In this document: positions 37,495 to 46,896 of the stretch, piece after piece | Layout of the letters: each line of letters begins with the position of its first letter | Numbering within the stretch: position 1 is the first letter of the stretch | From: Leishmania martiniquensis | Taxonomy: Eukaryota > Euglenozoa > Kinetoplastea > Trypanosomatida > Trypanosomatidae | NCBI RefSeq assembly: GCF_017916325.1 | Contig: NC_090148.1 | Location: forward strand, 485,001-549,000 | Direction of reading: 5' to 3' | Length of the DNA: 64,000 nt | Translations under genes and position numbers: made by a program | Notes under the pieces: model-generated | What the model was told of the DNA's origin: nothing | Seen by the model: the letters and a program-made list of their open reading frames with translations, nothing else | Database searches by the model: none

Positions 37495-38464
37495 GTGGCA
37501 GTGGAGCGGAGGAGACGGGTCCGCCAAAAAGGGGTGCTCCCAACGTACGCAGAGAGTGCGCGAGAGGCACCCGCTGGAGGACACACGCTCACACGCATAC
37601 ACCGTAGCATGGAAAGAGAAAATCGCTCTCGATGGGCGTCGGTGAAGTATCGCAGGGGGTGTCAACGACGCCGACTTTGCCGTCTTAAAATGCAATGGAG
37701 GAGACGAAAGGGCGAGGAGGGCGTGACGACGGAGAGCGGAGGTTTAGACGGCACCGATGCAGGGGGGGAGAGGGAGGGTGTGCGCTTGTGTGCGCAGCCG
37801 GAGTGGGCAGCACCGAGTGCAGCAGCAGACCACCTCACAGAAATTCAAGCTGCAGCTTTTATCGATGTCACCCACACAGTGATTTCGACCTCTCGGTGCC
37901 TCATCCCCTCCCTCCTCATTGTCCACCCGCCCCCGAGTCCACGAGTTCCCATTGGCGCTGATGTTTCTTCGCATCTCCGCCTACCCGCCGGGGATCTGTA
38001 AGATCCCCACCACCTTACACGCACACGCGCGCACACACACACCCGAAGCGCCGCGGGAAAGACGAAAAGAAGCCGAAGAATTCTCTGCAGACAACTGCAC
38101 GCGCACAACGCCATCGCCAGCGACCACCCGATGCGAAGGCACATTGCGAAGCAGCCACGCACGCCACGCCTTTCCCACATCTTTCGCATTCCTTCACGTT
38201 TCCTCTTCTCATTCCGCACACCTCTCGACGATGATGTATGTCCCGCAGCCTTCGGCCATTGGCCCCTCCACACCCCCTCCCGACCTCCTGCCCCTTTCAT
38301 CTCCCAATGCTCGTGCCTTCAACACCAGCCGCGTTTCTGCATCAACGCTTTACTACACCATGGGCACGTACAGATCTCAGCACAGACGAGGCCGTGGTAC
38401 CGCCCGCCCTACTAAACGAGAACCATGCTGCTACTGGGCATACAGCTGCAAGCAAGCCATTCCC
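37495..38464. other. Intergenic region left of repeat copy 2
   Basis: There is no credible gene. It includes a small perfect hairpin at 37990-38008 (GGGGATCT, 3-nt loop, AGATCCCC). It ends at the sharp left edge of repeat copy 2. Confidence 0.45.
37990..38008. repeat. Small perfect hairpin
   Basis: GGGGATCT, loop GTA, AGATCCCC: an 8-bp stem with a 3-nt loop in the spacer upstream of the SNM1-like gene. It may be coincidental. Confidence 0.6.
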
Positions 38465-38939
38465 TTCACCGCCGCACCCACCCCACGACGTGCGCGTCAA
38501 CCGATAGACGCACGCACAGCCGCACAGCCCACCAACACCTGTCGCACCACGCCTGCGGCGTGGGAAAAAGTGTGTGTGTGTGGTCTGGGCACACGCCGCA
38601 GTATTCCTCCAGGGGCTGCGAGCCGCGGCATCCCATAATGTGTTGTGGAGACGCTCCACACCCGGGCCTGGATGCGGCACTCGGTGGCGCGCTTCGGGGT
38701 GCCGGCGGTGCAGTGCGCAGAGGAGCGCCCTGAGGCCGATTCGTGGGGATCTCATCGCGCCCCCGCGGCGTCCAGCACTCGTGCTCGTCGCACCTCTGCC
38801 TGCTCTGCGTGGAGGCGGTACACCACGCCAGCGGTGCCTCGCCATCTTCATCTTCCACTTCCGCCGACCCCAGTGAGCGGATGTGCGTGGCTGGCTTGCC
38901 CGCGTGTGCCGCGGCAGGTGGGATGCTGCGGTGCGCCTG
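38465..38939 (+). repeat. Partial copy 2 of the dispersed repeat (module B only)
   Basis: This 475-bp block is colinear with 1391-1865 at a constant offset of 37,074 bp. I can see only about two substitutions (for example CGTCAACC here against CGTCGACC). Both edges are sharp: unrelated sequence lies to the left of TTCACCGCCG and to the right of GCGGTGCGCCTG. It carries none of module A or the 3' third of the full element. It is in the same orientation as copy 1 and inverted relative to copy 3. No flanking direct repeat is visible. Confidence 0.92.
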
Positions 38940-40080
38940 CAGAAGGAGCTCCTAGTCGCCCTTACCTGAGTTCGCGCGACGTCATCAGGAGTGCGTCTCC
39001 GGAGGAAGAAAGCGCGAGGGGGAAGAGGTCAGGATTAGCGGCACGGCGGTGAGCACACACACACACACGGGCCCACCGACCTGAAGTTGGCATGCACGAG
39101 TCCCCGCGCAAGTATAGAGTTCATGCGCGCCACCAAGAGCGTGCGGAGTGTGTGATGGAGGCGGCGCTCAAACGAGAGGTGCGTTGGCGAAAGGAAGAAG
39201 TATCCAAAGCGCCTCCCCCCCCCACACGCACACCCGACAAAAAGGGAAGACAAAGACAGTCATGCACCAAAGGCGGTGCTCACGCAGCATGGACAGGGAG
39301 CGGGGCGTGCCTGTGGGACACGTCGCCCGCAAGAAATGAGCGGCTTCGTATTTGCTCCCTTGGCGAATTCTGATGTCCGAAGAGGCATGAAGGAGGGTGG
39401 TGGTGGTGGTGGTCGCTTGGCGGAAGGGCCCCGCCGCCTCCTTTGGCGCTCACGGGTCAATCAAGTCTGCCGGGCACTCGCTGCGCCATTCCCCTCCTCC
39501 CCCTCCCCCGAAAGAATCACCGCACTTCACGAGCATCTTCAAAGCCGCGCGCCTCCACGAAGCGGCGGAGCAATAACAGACAAAACGGGGGCAAGAGATT
39601 CAGACGCGGCTGCAGCGATTCTGCGATGTGCACCACGGCTTCGTGGGCGATCGGGGACAACAGGAATGCTGTAAGCGAGGGGGTGAGTGTTGGGGGAAGG
39701 GGGGTGAGGGGGCAAGACGAGAGCCTAGCAGGAAGGAGTGACTGTGGCTTCCTGTCAGGCGCTCGTGTACAGTAGCGGCTGGCACATGTCTGCCTAGAGG
39801 CACCAATACACCGCACGATCACGCATACACGCATACACATACCTATTCTGTAGACAGGCGAGGCACGAGACAGACGCAGATGGCTAGAGGGGGGCCGGGG
39901 CCAGCGCCGCAGGCAAGTATGGCCTCGCACGTTTCTGTCCCTATGTGCGTCTCTTCCATCTCCACTTCCGCGTTATGAGCTACGGTTCTACGAGGTATCC
40001 TCCCCCCACCCCTCGTGCCTCCACCGCGTTGGCAATCTTCATGATCGCCTTCCGCCCTCGTTCTCTAGTGCTGTTGTCTT
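38940..40080. other. Intergenic region right of repeat copy 2
   Basis: There is no credible gene. It contains a CA microsatellite (39054-39068), a GGT run (39397-39413) and purine-rich stretches. It is the region downstream of the PIN-domain gene in the transcription direction. Confidence 0.45.
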
Positions 40081-43000
40081 CTACTTGTTACCCTTCCTGC
40101 GCAACTCCGTCGGTGACGCTGTCGGGAGCGGAGGCATACCTACAAACTTGCGAACCTCACTGTATGTGTACGCTTTCCCCAGCTCCGAGCTCGCCTTGAT
40201 GCGCAGGAACTTGTCCTCAGAGACGAAGAGCACCTTCGCCGCTTGATGCTGAGTGAGGTAGACGGCATAGCCGAGAATGCGGTCATCGTTCGTCGTGGCA
40301 TGCCTGTCGTACTCCTCGACCACCTCCGTCCGCTTCTGCAGCAGCAGGTGACTTTTGGACGCATCACTCAGGCACGCGGCGATCCAGTTGCGCAGCTCAT
40401 GAGCCCTTTGTCGGCGCCACTCACGGTCGTGGGTACCGTTCGCACCGGCGGTTGCGACGTGGTCGCTCTTGCCAATGCCAACGCCGCAGCCACGGTCCTT
40501 GTGCATCCGGTCCAACTCATCAAGCACAGTGAAGGGGATGCCGAGTAGCCACTTCTCTAAGACCAAGCTCATCACACCCGGCTCGGAGTCAAGCAGCGAA
40601 GAGGTATCAAAGACGAAACACTTCATGTCGCTTGTGTCACTGCCACTCTTCCGACTATTGGTGCTGGCGGTACGCATGCGAGCCCGTGAGGTTAGGTCCG
40701 TGGTGCCGGCTGTGCTGGCGGTGGCCACAGTTGCTACAGGCGACGTCGGCCTCGCCGTTGCTGTTGCTGCTGCGACTAAAGCGGCGGCAGCAGCCGCAGT
40801 GGCACTGCGTGTCATCATGGAAGGGTACGTGTAGCACGGAGATACAGAGGCAAAGGAGGAAGAGGGAGGCTCGCTTCCGCGACTGTCATCGTCAGTGGCG
40901 CCATTCGTGTCCATCGTACTCCCAGGGCTGCGGCGCACCTTGAGAAGTTCTGTCGAGGCCTGCGTCAGCGCTGCATGCAGCGATGGCGAGGCCAGCGCAG
41001 CGAACGGTGCGGTAGTCGACCAGGACGGCGGAAGTGCCGATGGGCGCTGCGCGAGTTCCTCGCGTGGTGAGTGCGCCAGCGGTGCAGCCACGCTGGCAAG
41101 GAACGGATTCGATACATCGACCGGGCCGCTCTTGCCCACGGTCTCGCCCACCGGCACCGGGGCTGCCATACTGCGCAATTTGTGCATCAGCTGCTTTGCC
41201 TTCACCGGGCTTCTCGTGCCCCTCAAGGCGCCGCCGCCAGCGGCTGCGGCCACGGTGACCTTAGGCGACGCCGAAAGCGTCACGGTGCTCGCGTGGGCGG
41301 TGCTGCCTCGGGTGGCCTTTTGAAGCCGACTCGTGCGCGAGACAGCCGCTGCCGTCCTTTCCTTCTTTGCCGCGGTGGGTACCGCGCATTTTCGAGACGG
41401 TGCGCGGCGTGCGCCCATTTTGGCGGGCGCATGTTCGCTGCTCTGCTCTTTGCCGCTGGCAGATGATGACAAGACGTCCTCTAACCTTTGACGACGCGCG
41501 TCCCGCTCATGAGCGTCAGTGGGGTCCAAGTCGGGCACGACGCTTTCGGTCGCTGCGGGAGGCGCCGGAGCGGCTGTGGCCCTGGTCAGCAGACCGTGCC
41601 GTGGTGTGCGCTTCAGCGCGGCTTCCATGGTCGGTGCGGGTGACGGACTGGCGAGATCTGGATTCCCACGCAGCCTGGCACTCAGCCACGGCGTCAGCCA
41701 TTGCTCCTGTTGTCGCTGCAGGTTCTCGAGCCGACGCAAACGGGAAAGGCTTGTGAAAAAAGACGGCTGGGGTTTCTGAGCCGTCTCGGTGCACGACGCC
41801 ACAGAGGTCTCGATGGTCTCGATGGAAGACAACGATGCCGGCGACGTTGACGCTCGTTGACGCAGCTGTGTGAGGCGCGCCGATATGTCGGATGCCTGAA
41901 GCAGGCCTGGTCCTGGAGGCGGAAATGGCTCTGCGAGAAGCGTGGGCCCCAAGGGCGTCCCGACTGACTTCCGCCGCGATCCTGCTGGCCGCTCGTGAGG
42001 CGCCGGTGCCCCACTGACGCCGGCCACGCCATCCTTTGGTGGAATGAAGAAGTTCTTTTTTCCACCGCTTTCAGCACCTGAGGATAGGCTCGCGTTAGCA
42101 GCGCGTAGGCGACTCAGCAGCGACGTGGTGGGCAGCGCCGAGCCGCTCTCTGCGCCAGCACAATGATTGCCGGCAGCGTCCTCTTCGTTACGATATAGCG
42201 CGGACGCTGAGGCACGCAGGCTGGCGAGACCCAACGAAGGAGTGAGAAAGGGGTCACCGCTAGCCGGAGACGCCGTGATGTTGACGGTCAGTGCCGCCGA
42301 CGGACCTCGGCACTGCTGCCCAATGACCACTTCTTCCTCATTCTGAAAGATGGGAGCGGCGGACGGTGATGAGGGCGTCAGGGAATCACGGCGTGAGAGT
42401 CTCCGTCGGTCTCTCTCCAGTACCGCCATCGTCGCCTGCGCGGACGTGCCATTCAGGAAGGACAGACGCTGAGCGAGGTCAGGAGTGTACGGCGACGACG
42501 CGCACGACGATGACGCTGACGATGCGCCACTGCCACCGATCTCGGTGCGGGCTGTGCGCAAATGACGCGGGGGCGACTCCTCGTTGCGGTATAAAAGAGG
42601 GGAAAGCACCTGAGAGTCATGCGAGGGCATGTGCAGGGGCGCCAGCCCCGCCAATGCCCGCAGCCTCGCCAGCGACGACTCGGCGGGTGTGCTGGAGTGT
42701 AGGGACGACGAAAGCGGGTCATGCGCTGACGGCGGATGCGCCGACGGCCGTGCGTAGGTGTCTTCACGGGACGCCCTCGGCGATGACCGTGTCACGGGTG
42801 CTTGAGACCACGGCGCTGTCCTCCGGCCCTGCCCCTTATCCCTGCGCGCGGCGGAGGGCGGCGACTCTGGTGCTGTTGTGCTCGCGCGCAGGTAGCTGAA
42901 TCCCTTACCACTCTGAATGACGCTATCACTCGGAGGTGCATGCGTGCGTGTCTCTTGAGTTGTGCCGGACGCTTGCGGCGCCGAAGAGGGTGGCACAGAG

Positions 43001-43137
43001 CAAGATACATCACTGAGACACCTGCGGCTGCTGCCTGTACCCGCGCCACTCGCCTGCTCTGCCGGGTCCGCCTTACCCTGCAGCGTGCCTGGGCTGCCCC
43101 GGCTGCGTTGTCTCGTTGGCGTCGATGAATGGTGCAT
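40081..43137 (-). CDS. PIN-domain protein with long disordered N-terminus, 1018 aa
   Basis: Predicted endoribonuclease of the PIN superfamily (closest in look to Swt1/SMG6-type PIN domains), likely acting in RNA quality control. The start is the ATG at 43135-43137. Residues 1-800 are low-complexity (Ser, Ala, Pro, Arg). The PIN domain spans about 838-1000. It has β1 KCFVFDTSSLL with Asp844, VLDELDRM with Asp873/Glu874, TTNDDRILGYA with Asp951/952, and VLFVSEDKFLR with Asp975. These supply the four acidic positions of an active site, so catalysis is plausible. The N-terminal region carries three copies of a (Y/F)(R/Q)NEE motif (about residues 183, 264 and 315) and several L-x-R-L-R-x-x-A/L stretches. 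These are likely short linear motifs. The PIN call is firm; the pathway is inference. Confidence 0.85.
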   Translation of the reverse strand: MHHSSTPTRQRSRGSPGTLQGKADPAEQASGAGTGSSRRCLSDVSCSVPPSSAPQASGTTQETRTHAPPSDSVIQSGKGFSYLRASTTAPESPPSAARRDKGQGRRTAPWSQAPVTRSSPRASREDTYARPSAHPPSAHDPLSSSLHSSTPAESSLARLRALAGLAPLHMPSHDSQVLSPLLYRNEESPPRHLRTARTEIGGSGASSASSSCASSPYTPDLAQRLSFLNGTSAQATMAVLERDRRRLSRRDSLTPSSPSAAPIFQNEEEVVIGQQCRGPSAALTVNITASPASGDPFLTPSLGLASLRASASALYRNEEDAAGNHCAGAESGSALPTTSLLSRLRAANASLSSGAESGGKKNFFIPPKDGVAGVSGAPAPHERPAGSRRKSVGTPLGPTLLAEPFPPPGPGLLQASDISARLTQLRQRASTSPASLSSIETIETSVASCTETAQKPQPSFFTSLSRLRRLENLQRQQEQWLTPWLSARLRGNPDLASPSPAPTMEAALKRTPRHGLLTRATAAPAPPAATESVVPDLDPTDAHERDARRQRLEDVLSSSASGKEQSSEHAPAKMGARRAPSRKCAVPTAAKKERTAAAVSRTSRLQKATRGSTAHASTVTLSASPKVTVAAAAGGGALRGTRSPVKAKQLMHKLRSMAAPVPVGETVGKSGPVDVSNPFLASVAAPLAHSPREELAQRPSALPPSWSTTAPFAALASPSLHAALTQASTELLKVRRSPGSTMDTNGATDDDSRGSEPPSSSFASVSPCYTYPSMMTRSATAAAAAALVAAATATARPTSPVATVATASTAGTTDLTSRARMRTASTNSRKSGSDTSDMKCFVFDTSSLLDSEPGVMSLVLEKWLLGIPFTVLDELDRMHKDRGCGVGIGKSDHVATAGANGTHDREWRRQRAHELRNWIAACLSDASKSHLLLQKRTEVVEEYDRHATTNDDRILGYAVYLTQHQAAKVLFVSEDKFLRIKASSELGKAYTYSEVRKFVGMPPLPTASPTELRRKGNK

Positions 43138-44180
43138 GTGGACGTGGCGCGTCTCGTTCCAATGGCGTTAGTGCGCGCCCCTGATCTGTTTTTTCCTCCC
43201 GTCCTGCAGTCGCACCGCGTCACCGGGACGTATGCCCGGCCACCTGAGTCGCCCCTCACCGCTCTCACGGCTGCGTTGATCACGACACCCTTGAAAAAAC
43301 AAAGATCGAATGCTGTTGGCCAGCTTTCAATTCCTTCTCGATGACGCGCTCCAGAGCGTACATGCAGACGTCGACTTGGCAAGAAGCACCGCACCTGTCC
43401 CGATGACCCCTGTTGTTTGGGCAAATCAGCTGTGGCGCTTGGCGAGCGCAGACAAAAGCAGGTGAGCTGTGAGGGAAGGAGGTAAGCGGGGGACTGATGA
43501 GTCGCTGCAGTGGAAGCGCAGGTATTGCTTTGGCAGCCCACATCTCCCTTGTCGCCTTCAACTTGCAGAGGGGCAGCCACAAGCGCAGGGCTACTAAAGG
43601 TGCGCGAGTGTGCAGACTATGCTCTCTTCCAGGCCGTGCTTCCGCCCGTCGTCAACGGCACGTCAGCCTCTCTCCCCCTCCTTCCAATATGTATGCGGTG
43701 AGTGAACCACACGTGCCCTGCCCGATGCAGCGCCGCTAGCACCTCTGCAACGTTTGAGTGGGGGCTATACTGGGCGCCCTCTGCGAGGATTTGATATAAC
43801 CTGAATCTCTTGAGGAAAACCACCGGGCTGTGTTCCTCCAATGAAGTCACTGTGGAGGTCCGACACGGGTGCCTAAGCTCACTGCGCAACGCACCAAAAT
43901 AGAAGCCACTACGTGAACAGGCACCGCCCCCCACGCTGCCGCTGGCCACAGCACGTGAATCAATCGACAGCGAAACGCACGCAAAGAAAAAAATGAGCGA
44001 AAAAATGCATACAAAAAGAGCTCCGTTCGCGTCCCGCGATGCTGGCGGCCGCTTAGCATTCGCCGTCGCCGCTGTCGCTTCGGTTGTGAGGCGCTCTGTG
44101 GTGCAAGTGGCTGCATGTGGCTGCATGTGGGGGGGCAGTAGAGGGGGGAGGGGGGAGGCAGGAAAAGTGCTTGCGCCTCG
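43138..44180. other. Intergenic region left of repeat copy 3
   Basis: There is no credible gene. On the + strand 43187-43211 is a textbook polypyrimidine tract ending in CTGCAG, which is antisense to the PIN gene's transcription. It ends at the GT microsatellite edge of repeat copy 3. Confidence 0.4.
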
Positions 44181-45654
44181 GTGTGTGTGTGTGTGGCTGC
44201 ACGTGACGCTCATTGCGGCTGTTGCGTGATGGCCACAATTTCCGCATTCCTCTCTTGCACGCGATTGGGGGGGAGGCGTTCGATGCTGTTCCTGTCGTTT
44301 CGCTGTGCCCCCCCCCCCAGCCGCACCGAATGACGCCGACCACCCCACTGCGCGACATCATCGAGGGGGGAGTATACCCGCACTCCCTTCCCTCTGAGGG
44401 GGAGGGAGGCCACACGCCTGCCGACTGCCCTCGGGTACGGCTGCGGGGAGTTGGTGCCAGCAGAGATGTCCGGAGCTACATTGTGCCCCATTCACTACGC
44501 GAAATCCTTGCATCGCTAAAGGCTCCAAGCGCACCTTGTCTGACGAGGTCCACGGAGTACGCATCCGCTCCCTCGCAATGCATGCGCGACCGCCCGCCCG
44601 GGCGTCTATGGCTGACCCGACCCCTGCGCGAGCCCTTGCTGCCACAGGCGCACCGCAGCATCCCACCTGCCGCGGCACACGCGGGCAAGCCAGCCACGCA
44701 CATCCGCTCACTGGGGTCGGCGGAAGTGGAAGATGAAGATGGCGAGGCACCGCTGGCGTGGTGTACCGCCTCCACGCAGAGCAGGCAGAGGTGCGACGAG
44801 CACGAGTGCTGGACGCCGCGGGGGCGCGATGAGATCCCCACGAATCGGCCTCAGGGCGCTCCTCTGCGCACTGCACCGCCGGCACCCCGAAGCGCGCCAC
44901 CGAGTGCCGCATCCAGGCCCGGGTGTGGAGCGTCTCCACAGCACATTATGGGATGCCGCGGCTCGCAGCCCCTGGAGGAATACTGCGGCGTGTGCCCAGA
45001 CCACACACACACACTTTTTCCTACGCCGCAGGCGTGGTGCGACAGGTGTTGGTGGGCTGTGCGGCTGTGCGTGCGTCTATCGGTCGACGCGCACGTCGTG
45101 GGGTGGGTGCGGCGGTGAACGGAAAAGTGCCTATTCGCTCCCGTACGTTACGAGCTCCCCCCTCACGCCCTGGCACCGGTCCATCGCGCGTGCAGGCACG
45201 ACAGCAAGGCGCCGACTCCGTCAGCAGAGCGCGGCCCCCGTCTCGTACTCTGCCCACGCACCCACGCCGCGCACTCCCCCCTCCTCCCCATCCGAGTGGC
45301 GCAGACTCGCCGCACCACAGTGGGCGGCCGGGGCCGGGTCACATACGCCCGTGCCACGCCCGGCTCCGTACCCATCGTGTGGGTGGCGCAAGCGGGTGCA
45401 CTGCCGCACGGCGCTCCGGCGCATGTAGCCGGCCGCGGTGCCGCTACCAGGGATGACTCGGGGCAGTTGGCAGGGCTAGAGAGAGGCAGAGAGAGGGGGT
45501 GTGGGGAGGGGGCTGCTCGCCTTTCCCACTGAGCGGGTGGGGCTACTGGACCTCCCTCCCGTCACACAAAGTGGGGGCGAGACGCTGGACGCATCGCGAA
45601 GGGGAGCGCGTGCTCCCTCTTTCGCCCTTCTCGGCGATGAGGAGGGCGATGGTG
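44181..45654 (-). repeat. 1.47-kb dispersed repeat, full copy 3 (inverted)
   Basis: Near-exact reverse complement of copy 1 (855-2328). Coordinates of the two copies sum to about 46,510 along the whole length, with only small indels in homopolymers (C run of 11 here for a G run of 8 there; one base in the run near 45156) and a few substitutions. It contains module B and module A in the same order as copy 1. Its outer edges are the GT/CA microsatellite on the left and GGGCGATGGTG on the right, after which similarity to copy 1 stops abruptly. It lies between the PIN gene and the phosphatase gene. Confidence 0.92.
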
Positions 45655-46896
45655 TTGTACAGTCGGCAAAGCAGAGAGGCGGAAGAGAGGCAAAAGAGAA
45701 AGCTGACGTAAAGTTTCGGCGCAGTCGGCTCGAGACGCTATTTTTGGCCTGCCGCTGTCAAGAGGGGAGATGCAAGGAGTGGGTGGGGCATGAAGGCGGT
45801 GTAGCGCCGCCGGCAAGGCTGGGGCTACCCGGGCTGCATGCGCGACTCCGTCGGTTCTGTGTACCCTTCGTGCTTTTCCTTCTTGTGGGCACCCACTTGG
45901 GTGCCCGAGGGCGATAGGTGGCCGGGCGACACTGGAGTGGGCTGTGATGAGGGAGGGAAGGGTGTGTGGATGGTGACGTGCAGCCAACCGCAGCAGCATC
46001 CGCTCACCTTCCCCCATCCTTCCTTCTGACATGCGGAGAGGCGGCGCACCCGGACTTGAAGTGCTCCAGGGAGTGTGTTTCTCGTGCTTTACAGCTGGCG
46101 GCTCATGTGCGCAGTGGAGGTATTGGGGAAAGGAGAGGAGGGGAGGAGGTGTGTGTGTGAACTAGCAACAATAGAGGGAGACGCGAGAAAAAGTCAGCAA
46201 AGAAAATGTTCGCCAAGGAGTGCGAGGGGGAGGGGAAGCGTGTGCATGTCTGTGTGTGTGTGTGTGTGTCTTCGCGTGAAGCCGAAAAAGGGGGAGGAGG
46301 CGGAGGGGGAGAGGGAGGGAGAGGTGTCTGTCGACGTTTCACAAGCCGAGCTGTCCTCTTTCGTGCGCACCCCAGCTCCTCCAGCGGCCGCCCCGCCCAG
46401 TCACTCTCTCGGTCAACATAATATAATATAATATAATATATATATATTATATGTGTAGATACGGAACACACTTCATGCACAAGAAGGTAAGAAAGCGGAG
46501 GAATTGAGGGAGTCAATCAGACACGCCCAAAACTCATCGAAAGGCGAGGGGAGGGAGGAGGAGGGGAGAGGAGGGGGTTAGGGTACGAGCAGAGGGCACC
46601 ATTCGCGTACCGAAAGGATACAAGCAGTGTTACCACCACGCAGCGGGTCAAAGTTCTTGGGCGCATATGCCGGTGTGTGGGCATGTGGGGGTGACGGATA
46701 GTGAAAGGAGGGCGAAAGAGGGGGAAGGGGAAAGGGGGGAAGAAGGGGGAGCAGGCAGCGGTGGAGAGGGGGACAGAGGCCGGTAGAGGTCGACAAGTCC
46801 GCGAGGGATACCAGGTGCCGACATACATCCGCTCCTTCTCTCCCCCCCCACAACATCGTTCGCTTATGAGTCGAGACGCTCAACTACACCAAACGC
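45655..46896. other. Intergenic region right of repeat copy 3
   Basis: There is no credible gene. It holds a TG microsatellite (46249-46268) and GA-rich blocks. It also holds an AT-only island at 46418-46452, listed separately. Confidence 0.45.
46418..46452. repeat. AT-only microsatellite island (ATAAT/TA repeat)
   Basis: A 35-bp run with no G or C, made of ATAAT units passing into TA units. It stands out sharply in DNA that is otherwise about 60% G+C. It lies downstream of the phosphatase gene and could form a weak hairpin or an unwinding element. The sequence alone does not show a function. Confidence 0.9.

Noticed and set aside
37919..38638. 239-codon + strand frame across the left edge of repeat copy 2
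   Set aside because: Low-complexity Pro/Ser/Arg composition, crosses the repeat boundary, no domain, opposite strand to all genes.
43187..43211. Strong + strand polypyrimidine tract plus CAG as a splice acceptor for a + strand gene
   Set aside because: No plausible + strand coding region follows; all genes are on the minus strand.
46574..46586. GGGTTAGGG as a telomere-like sequence
   Set aside because: Only about one and a half hexamers, in a G-rich spacer; not an array.
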